Shown: positions 1 through 6,311, counted from the stretch's first letter. The stretch: DNA of 6,311 nucleotides from Comamonadaceae bacterium (GCA_947374485.1 CANCCF010000224.1:1-6311), one strand, 5' to 3'. The notes: a model not told the origin generated them from the letters alone. Made by a program: numbers and translations.

Positions 1-1177
1 CGATGGCCTGCAGGAATTCATCGCCATCGCGCAGATGCTGGGCCCGCGCCGCCGTGCCCGGCGCATAGGCGGCGTAGTAGTTGAAGGGCTGGTGGTGCGG
101 CTGGAAGTTCGGTGAGTCTGCGCCCTTGGTGTAGATGACCTTGCGCGCCGCTGTGGGGTCTTGCATGCCGTCCTGCAGTGCGCGCTGGTAGCCACCGGCG
201 TACCAGGCCCAGCCAATGCCCTTGGCCGACAGCGTGTCACCAATGGTCTTGCCGGTCTGCGCGGGCAGCGGCGGCTCCGGGTTGGCGCCATTGCGTGCGA
301 CCCCGGCCGGGTTGGCCAGCTCCAGGGGCCCGCTGGCTGCAGGTGGCACGCCGCTGGGCTGGAAGGGGGGCTGGGTGGTGTTAATGGAGTAGCCGTCGGG
401 CGTGACCTGGCCACCATTGGCGCTTTCCAGTTGCACCGCGCCTGCATTGGCCGAGGGGGAGCCCGGGCGCTTTTGCAATTTGCCTTCGGCGTCCAGCTTG
501 GCGCGCATGAAGTCGGGCGCCTTGTCAAAGCGCGGCGCGCAGGCGCACACCAGGTACTGGTGGTTCAGGTAGGAGCCGCCAAAGGCACCCATGAAAAAGT
601 TGTCGGCCAGGGTGTAGTCCCGCGCCCACTGCCACAGGCGGAACTGGCTGCCGTCGTAGTGGCCCATGACCCAGCCGCCCACGGCCGACATGGCGGCAAA
701 GCGGTTGTTCTTGCCACCGTTGATTTGTTCCTGGTTGTTGTAAAACAGGCGGGTGGGGCTGGGCACGATTTGCGTGGGCGCGCGGCTCACGGGTGGCGCG
801 TCGATACGAAACGGTGTGTTGGGCAGCGCTGGGTAGGCAGCGTCGGGCTTGCCGTCGGGACCGAACACCAGCAACTGTTGCAATGGCCGCCCGTCATGGT
901 CTAGCTGCAGCTTTTGTTCTGGCGTGGCCTGGTCCAGGCCATGGGCACCGGGGAACAGGCCGTAGATATTGTCAAAGCTGTGGTTCTCGGCGTAGATCAC
1001 CACCACGTTCTGGATGCTGTCCAGGCTGCCGCTTGCAGCTGCAGTGGGGGGAGCCTTCACGCCCGTGCTGAAGCAGCCCGACAAGGCTGCTGCAAGCAGC
1101 GTCGCGGCCAACCAGGGCCGGTGGGAGGTTGCAGAAAAAACAGAACGTGCAAAAGCACGGTGGTGCAGCGTGTGCAT
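1..1177 (-). CDS. acpA: AcpA-type acid phosphatase / phosphoesterase lipoprotein (3' end outside window)
   Basis: This is a phosphoesterase of the AcpA / phospholipase C superfamily (PF04185), which cleaves phosphomonoesters or related esters outside the cytoplasm. The window holds 392 codons; the C-terminus lies beyond position 1. The N-terminus has a basic stretch, a hydrophobic segment (about residues 22-32) and a lipobox LSGC ending at Cys35, which indicates an exported, lipid-anchored protein. VVVIYAENHSFDNIYG (58-73) is the family's N-terminal metal-binding motif, with Glu64 and Asn65 matching Francisella AcpA Glu43/Asn44. ADNFFMGAFGGSYLNHQYL (191-209) matches the nucleophile region; Ser202 is the likely counterpart of AcpA Ser175, as the spacing from the Glu is similar (138 against 132). 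The later Asp-Asp metal ligands would fall outside the window. FQPHHQPFNYYAAYAPGT, near the truncated end, resembles what I recall of Burkholderia acid phosphatases. The start is supported by an AGGAGA Shine-Dalgarno. The natural substrate is unknown. Confidence 0.88.
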   Translation of the reverse strand, partial: MHTLHHRAFARSVFSATSHRPWLAATLLAAALSGCFSTGVKAPPTAAASGSLDSIQNVVVIYAENHSFDNIYGLFPGAHGLDQATPEQKLQLDHDGRPLQQLLVFGPDGKPDAAYPALPNTPFRIDAPPVSRAPTQIVPSPTRLFYNNQEQINGGKNNRFAAMSAVGGWVMGHYDGSQFRLWQWARDYTLADNFFMGAFGGSYLNHQYLVCACAPRFDKAPDFMRAKLDAEGKLQKRPGSPSANAGAVQLESANGGQVTPDGYSINTTQPPFQPSGVPPAASGPLELANPAGVARNGANPEPPLPAQTGKTIGDTLSAKGIGWAWYAGGYQRALQDGMQDPTAARKVIYTKGADSPNFQPHHQPFNYYAAYAPGTAARAQHLRDGDEFLQAI

Positions 1178-1181
1178 GGTG

Positions 1182-1187
1182 TCTCCT
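1182..1187 (-). promoter_or_regulatory. Ribosome binding site of the acid phosphatase gene
   Basis: AGGAGA on the minus strand lies four bases before the ATG at 1177-1175. It is the clearest Shine-Dalgarno sequence in the window and fixes the start that gives a 34-residue lipoprotein signal before Cys35. The 82-bp gap that contains it (1178-1259) shows no convincing terminator or sigma-70 promoter. Confidence 0.75.
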
Positions 1188-1259
1188 GAAGAAGATTCTT
1201 GTTGTGAAAGCGAATTCGGCTCCCGCGCAGTGTAGCGCCGGCCAGCACCTAGGCGCGCA

Positions 1260-2438
1260 TCAAGGCCCCTTGTAGAGCCAGGGCACATCCATCAACTTGG
1301 GGCCCAAGAGCTTGAGTGCTATATCGCGCCCCAGCTGCCGTAAGCCCTTGAGGTGGTAAATCTCGCCATTGCGAATGGCCCGCGCCTGCACCCGCGCATT
1401 GCGCTGCCAGCGCATCTGCGCGAAGCGCGACAGGGCCGGCGCTACCTGCTCGGGTGTTTCACGGATGCACTGGGCGAGTGCTGCGGCATCTTCAATCGCC
1501 ATGCCCGCACCCTGCGCCAGATAGGGCCGCATGGGGTGGGCGGCGTCGCCCAGCAAAGCGATGCGGCCCTTGGCATGTTCGGCGGCACTGGCCATGGGCG
1601 CGCGGTCCGACAGCGGCCACAGGCGCCAGCTGTTGATGCTGTGAATCAAGTCGTGCAATGTGCCGCGCGCCAGGGCCATGCGGCTGCGCAATTCATTGGC
1701 ATTGGCGCTGTGGTCCCAGGACTGCGGATCGCCCGACACCGTGCCGTGAACGATGCACACCACATTGAGCCATTCGCCACCGCGCACCGGGTAGTGCACG
1801 GCATGGAAGTCCGGCCCCATCCAGGCGGTCACGACCTGGGAACGCAAGGATGGCGGCAACTCGCTTTGCGGCAGCATGGCCCTAAAGGCAAGATGGCCGG
1901 TCACGCGCGGCGCCACATCGTGCTCCAGCACCTGTTTGCGCACCTGGCTCCACAGGCCGTCGGCGCCCACCAACAGCGGTGCCTCGAAGCTGTGGTCCTG
2001 CACGGTTTGCACCTGGACGCGCTGTGCATCCTGGCTGATGGCGATCACGCGAGAGTCCAGGTGCAAGCCGACACCGCCCTGGGCGCGCACGGCGTCCAGC
2101 AGCAGGCTGTGCATATCGGCGCGGGCAATCGACACATAGGGCGCGCCATAGCGCTGCTCGGCGGTTTTGCCCAAGGGCAACACGCCCAGCAGCTCGGTGC
2201 TGGTGGCGTTGCGCACTTCCAGGCGCTCGGGAAAAGCTGCCACGCGGCGCAAGGCATCCCCCACGCCCAGGCCCTGCAGCACCCGCACCACATTCGGCCC
2301 CAGTTGGATGCCGGCACCGACCTCACCAAAGACCGGCGACTGCTCCAGCAACTCCGCGTTCCAGCCGGCGCGGGCAGCGGCCAGGGCGGTGGCCAGGCCA
2401 CCAATACCGCCGCCGCAGATCAGCATGTTTTTGTTCAT
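1260..2438 (-). CDS. FAD-dependent group A aromatic-type monooxygenase
   Basis: This is a complete 392-aa class A flavoprotein monooxygenase, the family of salicylate 1-hydroxylase and 3-hydroxybenzoate 6-hydroxylase. These enzymes use NAD(P)H and O2 to hydroxylate, usually, an aromatic ring. The N-terminal Rossmann motif GGGIGG (9-14) is followed by an acidic residue at the end of the second strand (Glu32), which normally holds the adenine ribose. Arg106 in the ARAD motif corresponds to the FAD-contacting arginine of the family. GADGLWSQVR (158-167) is the DG motif, which contacts both FAD and NAD(P)H. GRIALLGDAAHPMRPYLAQGAGMAIEDAAAL (291-321) is the GD motif, with Asp298 expected to bind the FAD ribityl chain. 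All cofactor motifs are intact and the length is normal. The Shine-Dalgarno before the ATG is weak (an AGG close to the start), but this start leaves a short lead into the first strand, as the fold expects. No catabolic partner gene is adjacent, so the substrate cannot be inferred. Confidence 0.9.
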   Translation of the reverse strand: MNKNMLICGGGIGGLATALAAARAGWNAELLEQSPVFGEVGAGIQLGPNVVRVLQGLGVGDALRRVAAFPERLEVRNATSTELLGVLPLGKTAEQRYGAPYVSIARADMHSLLLDAVRAQGGVGLHLDSRVIAISQDAQRVQVQTVQDHSFEAPLLVGADGLWSQVRKQVLEHDVAPRVTGHLAFRAMLPQSELPPSLRSQVVTAWMGPDFHAVHYPVRGGEWLNVVCIVHGTVSGDPQSWDHSANANELRSRMALARGTLHDLIHSINSWRLWPLSDRAPMASAAEHAKGRIALLGDAAHPMRPYLAQGAGMAIEDAAALAQCIRETPEQVAPALSRFAQMRWQRNARVQARAIRNGEIYHLKGLRQLGRDIALKLLGPKLMDVPWLYKGP

Positions 2439-2547
2439 GGCCTATTGTGGTTGGCGCTTCTTTTGCGTAGCTGACACCGGGTTTGAGCGACATCAACAGG
2501 CATGCGGGGAGCAGGCCTGATTGCAAGCCCTCACCAGGCGCTGCGCC

Positions 2548-4926
2548 CTACTCCACCCGCACAATGCCGCTGGGTTTGAAGCCCAGGTCGGCCGCCTTGC
2601 CCTTACGGCCCCGCAGAGCGCGGGCGTTGTTGAGGCTGCGGATTTCCAGCGTCTCGTCGCGCTCCTTGCCGCCACGGCCTATGCCGTCTATGCGCACGCT
2701 GCGTGTGTAGGCCGCCGCACCCGCCAGCGTGTCCTTGGGCTCCAGGTCCAACAGCATCAGGCCGCGCCCGCCGGTGGCCATGGTTTTGAGCTCGCCAATC
2801 TCGAAGGTCAGAATGCGCCCGCCGGTAGAGGCACAGGCCACATGGGTGGCCGGTGCCACCAAGGCCGCCGTTGTGCCGGCTGTCAGCACCCGGCCCTGCG
2901 CGCCACTTACCAGCGAGGGTTTGCACAAGGTGTCGCCTTCGTTGCAGGTGACAAAGGCCTTGCCGGCCTTCTGGCGTGAAATCATGTTGGCCACCGTGGC
3001 CAGGAAGCCATAGGCCGCCGTGCTGCTGAGCAGCAGGGTGGCCACTGCCGGTCCGGCAAAGTAGTACAGCAGCTGGGTGCCGCTTTCCAGTTCGATCAGC
3101 GTGGTGACCGGTTGGCCGTCACCGCGCCCGCCCGGCAGCAGCGAGACCGCCACCGAGTACACGCGGCCGTTGGAGCCAAACACCAGCAGCGTATCCACAC
3201 TGCGGCACTCGAAGGTGTCGTAGAGCGCATCGCCCGACTTGAAGGCGAAGGTGCTGGCCTCATGGCCATGGCCGCCGCGCGTGCGCACCCAGCCTTTCTG
3301 GCTGACCACCACGGTCACAGGCTCGTCCACCACCCGGACCTCGGCCACGGCTTTTTTCTCGGCCTGTATCAGGGTGCGGCGGGCATCGGCAAAGGTCTTG
3401 GCATCCGCCTCGATTTCTTTGACCATCAGGCGGCGCAGGGCAGCGGGGTTGTTGATGATTTCTTCCAGCTTGCCCTGTTCGATCCGCAGCTCAGACAGCT
3501 CCTGCTCGATCTTGATGGCTTCCAGGCGCGCAAGTTGGCGCAAGCGGATTTCGAGGATGTCTTCGGCCTGCCGGTCGCTCAGGTTGAAGCGTGCAATCAG
3601 CGCCGCCTTGGGCTCGTCGCTCTGGCGGATGATGGCAATTACCTCGTCGATATTGAGCAGCACGGTCTGCCGGCCTTCGAGGATGTGGATGCGGTCCAGC
3701 ACCTTGGCCAGGCGGTGGCGGCTGCGGCGCTCTATGGTGGTCTGGCGAAAGCTGATCCATTCATTCAGCATCTGGCGGAAAGACTTTTGCGTGGGCCGTC
3801 CGTCTAAGCCAATCATGGTCAGGTTGATGGGCGAGGACGACTCCAGGCTGGTGTGCGCCAGCAAGGCGGTGATGAGTTCCTGCTGTTCGATGCGGCTGGT
3901 CTTGGGCTCGAACACCAGGCGCACGGCGTTCTCCTTGCCGGACTCGTCGCGCACCACGTCCAGCACCGCCAGGATGCTCGCCTTGAGCTGGGTCTGGTCC
4001 TGGCTGAGCGCCTTCTTGCCGGCCTTGACCTTGGGGTTGGTGAGTTCTTCAATTTCTTCCAACACGCGCTGGGTGCTGACACCGGGCGGCAACTCGGTCA
4101 CCACCAGTTGCCATTGGCCGCGCGCCAGGTCTTCAATCTTCCAGCGCGCCCGGCATTTGAGCGAGCCGCGGCCCGTGCGGTAGGCGTCTGCTATGTCGCT
4201 GGCCGGGCTGATGATCTGGCCGCCGCCGGGGAAGTCCGGGCCGGGCACCAGGGTGAAGAGTTCTTCTTCGCTGAGCTGCGGGTTTTTGATCAGGGCGATG
4301 CAGGCGTCCGCCACTTCGCGCAGGTTGTGGCTGGGGATTTCGGTGGCCAGGCCCACAGCAATGCCGCTGGCGCCATTGAGCAGCGAGAACGGCAGGCGTG
4401 CCGGCAGGTGCCTGGGCTCCTCGGTAGAGCCGTCGTAATTGGGCTGAAAGTCCACCGTGCCCTGGTCGATTTCGTCCAGCAAGAGCGAGGTGATCTTGGC
4501 CAGGCGCGCCTCGGTGTAGCGCATGGCCGCCGCTCCGTCGCCATCGCGCGAGCCGAAGTTGCCCTGGCCATCGATCAGCGGGTAGCGCTGCGAAAAGTCT
4601 TGCGCCATGCGCACCAGCGCTTCGTACGCAGCCTGGTCGCCGTGCGGGTGGAAACGGCCCAGCACGTCACCCACCACGCGGGCGCACTTAACCGGCTTGG
4701 CGCCGGTATTGCCATTGGCACCACCAAAGCCCAGGCCCATGCGCGACATGGAGTACAGAATGCGCCGCTGCACCGGCTTTTGGCCGTCGCAGGCGTCGGG
4801 CAAGGCACGGCCCTTGACGACGGAGAGTGCGTATTCGAGGTAGGCGCGCTGGGCGTAGGTGGCCAGGTTGAGCTGGTCGTCACCGTCGGCGGGTGGAGTC
4901 AGGGGGGTCAAAAGGTCTTCGGTCAT
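2548..4926 (-). CDS. parC: DNA topoisomerase IV subunit A
   Basis: ParC is the DNA-cleaving subunit of topoisomerase IV. With ParE it passes one duplex through another, using ATP, to decatenate daughter chromosomes in the cytoplasm. It is complete at 792 aa (E. coli ParC: 752). The N-terminal winged-helix region carries the quinolone-resistance-determining region FHPHGDQAAYEALV (92-105) and the catalytic tyrosine in AAMRYTEARL (Tyr137, equivalent to E. coli Tyr120), preceded by Arg136. The tower and coiled-coil regions follow, to about residue 530. The C-terminal DNA-wrapping domain starts near SQKGWVRTRGGHG (542-554) and keeps ParC-like blades such as ISRQKAGKAFVT (649-660). It lacks the GyrA box QRRGGKG, which together with the neighbouring parE makes it ParC and not GyrA. 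Gln98 replaces E. coli Ser80, while Glu102 matches Glu84. The start has only a weak Shine-Dalgarno. The transglycosylase gene ends 34 bp upstream, so cotranscription is likely. Confidence 0.97.
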   Translation of the reverse strand: MTEDLLTPLTPPADGDDQLNLATYAQRAYLEYALSVVKGRALPDACDGQKPVQRRILYSMSRMGLGFGGANGNTGAKPVKCARVVGDVLGRFHPHGDQAAYEALVRMAQDFSQRYPLIDGQGNFGSRDGDGAAAMRYTEARLAKITSLLLDEIDQGTVDFQPNYDGSTEEPRHLPARLPFSLLNGASGIAVGLATEIPSHNLREVADACIALIKNPQLSEEELFTLVPGPDFPGGGQIISPASDIADAYRTGRGSLKCRARWKIEDLARGQWQLVVTELPPGVSTQRVLEEIEELTNPKVKAGKKALSQDQTQLKASILAVLDVVRDESGKENAVRLVFEPKTSRIEQQELITALLAHTSLESSSPINLTMIGLDGRPTQKSFRQMLNEWISFRQTTIERRSRHRLAKVLDRIHILEGRQTVLLNIDEVIAIIRQSDEPKAALIARFNLSDRQAEDILEIRLRQLARLEAIKIEQELSELRIEQGKLEEIINNPAALRRLMVKEIEADAKTFADARRTLIQAEKKAVAEVRVVDEPVTVVVSQKGWVRTRGGHGHEASTFAFKSGDALYDTFECRSVDTLLVFGSNGRVYSVAVSLLPGGRGDGQPVTTLIELESGTQLLYYFAGPAVATLLLSSTAAYGFLATVANMISRQKAGKAFVTCNEGDTLCKPSLVSGAQGRVLTAGTTAALVAPATHVACASTGGRILTFEIGELKTMATGGRGLMLLDLEPKDTLAGAAAYTRSVRIDGIGRGGKERDETLEIRSLNNARALRGRKGKAADLGFKPSGIVRVE

Positions 4927-4960
4927 TCTTGGTTTTCAGTAGAGCGCGCAGACGGCGCAA

Positions 4961-5623
4961 TCAATGCATGGGAATTTCTGCGGCCTCGGTTGCGGCGGGC
5001 GGCGCTACGCCTGCAAGGGCGGCGTCTTTGAAGCTGGCATACAGCGCGGTAACTTTGTTCACAAACTGGGGCGTTTGGCCGTTGGGCGGCACCCGGTTGC
5101 CGGCTTTGCGCACATTGCCTGCTCCCGCGTTGTAGGCGGCCAAGGCGAGGTCCAGGCGTTGGGAAAAGGTGTCCATCAGGGAGCGCAGATAGAGTGCGCC
5201 CGCGTGCAGGTTGATGACCGGGTCGTGCAATTGCTGCCGGACAGATTGCCGTGTTCCCTGCAATCCGATAAAGCCGGCGGCAGTCGCCGGCATGATTTGC
5301 ATCAGGCCTATGGCGCCGGAGCGTGACACGGCGTAGGGGTTGAAGTTGGACTCCACTTTCACCACCGCTTGCAGCAGGTGCTCGTCCACGCCATAGGCAC
5401 TTGCCGCGTCTTTGATGTGCTGGAGCCAGGGTACGGTTGGGCTCAAGGGGTCGGGCTCGCTGGCGGAAATTTGCGCCACGGGTTCTGCCACCAAGGCCGG
5501 TATGCGGTCAGCAGATTCGTCTGCGAGCGCAAAGAGTGGCATACCTAGCAGCACAAGAGGGAACAGCAGTTTCCTCGCAAGGGTTTTGCGTTCAGGGCTT
5601 GGTTGATGGGTCATGACCGTCAT
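4961..5623 (-). CDS. Secreted lytic transglycosylase (SLT / goose-lysozyme-like fold)
   Basis: This is a 220-aa periplasmic enzyme that cleaves the MurNAc-GlcNAc bond of peptidoglycan, leaving a 1,6-anhydro-MurNAc end. A basic N-terminus, a hydrophobic core (about residues 19-33) and an ALA cleavage site near residue 34 form a Sec signal peptide; there is no lipobox cysteine. The SLT domain spans about residues 66-200. It contains AVVKVESNFNPYAVS (86-100) with the catalytic Glu91 followed by Ser92, then GAIGLMQIMPATA (103-115), then ALAAYNAGAGNV (160-171), the three standard motifs of family 1 lytic transglycosylases. Little else is present: the tail is short and rich in Ala and Pro, with no LysM or other cell-wall-binding domain. 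A good AAGGAAG Shine-Dalgarno supports the start at 5623 over the internal Met4. The gene sits between parE and parC, 34 bp before parC. Its exact subfamily name cannot be assigned by eye. Confidence 0.93.
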   Translation of the reverse strand: MTVMTHQPSPERKTLARKLLFPLVLLGMPLFALADESADRIPALVAEPVAQISASEPDPLSPTVPWLQHIKDAASAYGVDEHLLQAVVKVESNFNPYAVSRSGAIGLMQIMPATAAGFIGLQGTRQSVRQQLHDPVINLHAGALYLRSLMDTFSQRLDLALAAYNAGAGNVRKAGNRVPPNGQTPQFVNKVTALYASFKDAALAGVAPPAATEAAEIPMH

Positions 5624-5626
5624 CCG

Positions 5627-5633
5627 CTTCCTT
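5627..5633 (-). promoter_or_regulatory. Ribosome binding site of the lytic transglycosylase gene
   Basis: AAGGAAG on the minus strand lies three bases before the ATG at 5623-5621 (its AGGA core five bases before). It favours this ATG over the second in-frame ATG nine bases further in. I found no convincing sigma-70 promoter between it and the inverted repeat upstream. Confidence 0.65.
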
Positions 5634-5729
5634 GTTGGTTTTGTTGATGCTCTTCGCTACGTTGTGTCTGGCGCTGCGGGCCTTCGGTTGTTTGCATTCC
5701 TGACTTGGGTACACCGCTGGCCAATTGCT

Positions 5730-5807
5730 GGCGGGGGAAGGGGTATGGGGGGCCGACGATTTGTGGTACCCCACCATGAGGAGGCCCCCCATACCCCTTC
5801 CCCCGCC
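5730..5807. repeat. Perfect 25-bp inverted repeat with a 28-base centre
   Basis: The arms 5730-5754 and 5783-5807 are exact reverse complements over 25 bases. The left arm is built from G runs of five, four and six (core GGGGGAAGGGGTATGGGGGG); the right arm is the matching C-rich strand. The 28-base centre holds a small nested stem, GTGG (5763-5766) with CCAC (5771-5774). Just outside, ATTGC (5724-5728) and GCAAT (5813-5817) are also complementary, separated from the arms by one and five bases. The element begins 58 bases after the parE stop and ends 106 bases before the transglycosylase start. Neither side has a T-run of the sort expected after an intrinsic terminator hairpin. It may be a dispersed palindromic element (REP- or MITE-like), an mRNA 3'-end stabiliser or a processing hairpin. 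The structure is certain; its role is not. Confidence 0.93.
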
Positions 5808-5865
5808 CGGACGCAATGTCTTCCCCACAGAGCGAATCAACGCGACTGATGTCATCGCCAAAAAC

Positions 5866-6311
5866 TCAGACGTCCACTTCCACAGAGTCGCCATGCAACT
5901 CCATCAACTCACGCCGCGATGCAGCCTCCCCTTTGCCCATCAGCTTGGTAATCAAAGCCTCGGTCTGGCCAAAGTCGACCGCCCCTAACAAAACGGGTAA
6001 CAAACGCCGGGTATCCGGATTCAGCGTGGTGTCCCACAACTGCTCCGCATTCATCTCACCCAAACCCTTGAAACGGCTGATGCTCCAGGCCCCTTCCTTC
6101 ACACCTTCCTTGCGCAGCTTGTCCAGAATCACCGACAGCTCGCCTTCGTCCAGCGCATAGGCCTTGCTGGCCGGCTTCTTGCCACGCGCCGGTGCGTCCA
6201 CACGGAACAAAGGGGGACGCGCTACAAACACATGACCGGTCTCTATCAGCTTGGGGAAATGGCGGAAAAACAGGGTCAACAAGAGCACCTGAATATGCGA
6301 ACCATCCACGT
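5866..6311 (-). CDS. parE: DNA topoisomerase IV subunit B, C-terminal part (5' end outside window)
   Basis: ParE is the ATP-hydrolysing subunit of topoisomerase IV and supplies the TOPRIM metal site used with ParC in DNA cleavage. The window holds only the last 148 or so codons. The visible part begins at VDGSHIQVLLLTLFFRHFP, which directly continues the TOPRIM DxDVDG motif; the earlier acidic residues lie outside the window. The GTG near the edge is therefore an internal valine and not a start codon. RFKGLGEMNAEQLWDTTLNP is the highly conserved C-terminal signature of GyrB/ParE. The short distance between TOPRIM and that signature, without the large insertion found in gammaproteobacterial GyrB, and the nearby parC both support ParE. 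The stop is TGA at 5868-5866. The long inverted repeat follows 58 bases later. Confidence 0.95.
   Translation of the reverse strand, partial: VDGSHIQVLLLTLFFRHFPKLIETGHVFVARPPLFRVDAPARGKKPASKAYALDEGELSVILDKLRKEGVKEGAWSISRFKGLGEMNAEQLWDTTLNPDTRRLLPVLLGAVDFGQTEALITKLMGKGEAASRRELMELHGDSVEVDV

Noticed and set aside
161..904. Open frame of 247 codons on the plus strand
   Set aside because: It lies wholly inside the phosphatase gene on the opposite strand, where the family motifs are intact. Its Gly/Ala/Arg/Val-rich composition is that of an antisense shadow in GC-rich DNA.
1235..1256. Five-base inverted repeat GCGCC/GGCGC after the monooxygenase stop
   Set aside because: The stem is too short, with a 12-base loop and no following T-run; it is expected by chance at this GC content.
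1353..2474. Long plus-strand open frame of 373 codons opposite the monooxygenase
   Set aside because: It is antisense to a gene with all cofactor motifs intact, and the translation is rich in His, Gln, Gly and Ala with no recognisable domain. GC-rich codon use on the real strand keeps the opposite frame open.
2536..2546. GC-rich inverted repeat just after the parC stop (GGCGC and GCGCC around one base)
   Set aside because: Real loop constraints leave only a three- to four-pair stem and there is no T-run, so it does not qualify as a terminator.
3853..5031. Long plus-strand open frame of 392 codons opposite parC
   Set aside because: It overlaps highly conserved parC sequence, including the catalytic region, shows no domain and has no plausible Shine-Dalgarno or context. 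It is a shadow frame.
5701..5729. Possible sigma-70 promoter for the transglycosylase gene (TTGGCC, 17 bases, AGGAAT on the minus strand)
   Set aside because: The spacing is right but the -10 box matches the consensus at only three of six positions, which is too weak to report.
5730..5807. Inverted repeat as an intrinsic terminator for parE
   Set aside because: Hairpin strength is ample, but no T-run follows on either strand and the 28-base centre is long for a terminator loop. It is kept as a repeat of unknown role.
5592..5894. Minus-strand open frame of 100 codons across the parE-transglycosylase gap
   Set aside because: It overlaps the end of parE and the start of the transglycosylase and reads through both arms of the inverted repeat. 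The arms account for its Gly- and Pro-rich segments. No start signal or family supports it.
5613..5988. Plus-strand open frames crossing the inverted repeat
   Set aside because: They depend on the repeat arms for their Gly- and Pro-rich sequence, overlap genes on the other strand and have no ribosome binding site.
6307..6309. GTG near the right edge as the start of a short gene
   Set aside because: It encodes the valine of the conserved TOPRIM DVDG motif, so it is an internal parE codon and the real start lies outside the window.

Overview
The window is GC-rich and densely coded. All five genes lie on the minus strand, so transcription runs from high to low coordinates. Protein similarity recalled by eye and the gene set suggest a betaproteobacterium of the order Burkholderiales, probably family Comamonadaceae. 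No search could be run to confirm this.

Layout in the direction of transcription: (1) 6311-5866 is the C-terminal part of parE, the ATPase/TOPRIM subunit of DNA topoisomerase IV, cut by the window edge. (2) 5865-5624 is a 242-bp gap dominated by a perfect 25-bp inverted repeat (arms 5730-5754 and 5783-5807). (3) 5623-4961 is a small secreted lytic transglycosylase. (4) 4926-2548 is parC, the DNA breakage-reunion subunit of topoisomerase IV, complete at 792 aa. (5) 2438-1260 is a complete 392-aa FAD-dependent group A monooxygenase. (6) 1177-1 is an AcpA-type acid phosphatase or phosphoesterase with a lipoprotein signal; its C-terminus lies beyond the left edge.

ParE and ParC assemble into the A2B2 topoisomerase IV that decatenates daughter chromosomes. 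The transglycosylase sits between them, only 34 bp upstream of parC, so it is probably cotranscribed with parC. It acts in the periplasm on peptidoglycan and shares no biochemical step with the topoisomerase. The monooxygenase and phosphatase follow after gaps of 109 and 82 bp. No clear terminator is visible in either gap, and whether they belong to the same transcript is open. I see no functional link between them and topoisomerase IV.

The rest is ordinary chromosomal housekeeping sequence. I found no tRNA, rRNA, CRISPR array, insertion sequence, phage gene or recognisable riboswitch, and no gap longer than 300 bp. The one element that the genes do not explain is the long inverted repeat after parE. 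I do not see evidence of a novel multi-gene system.
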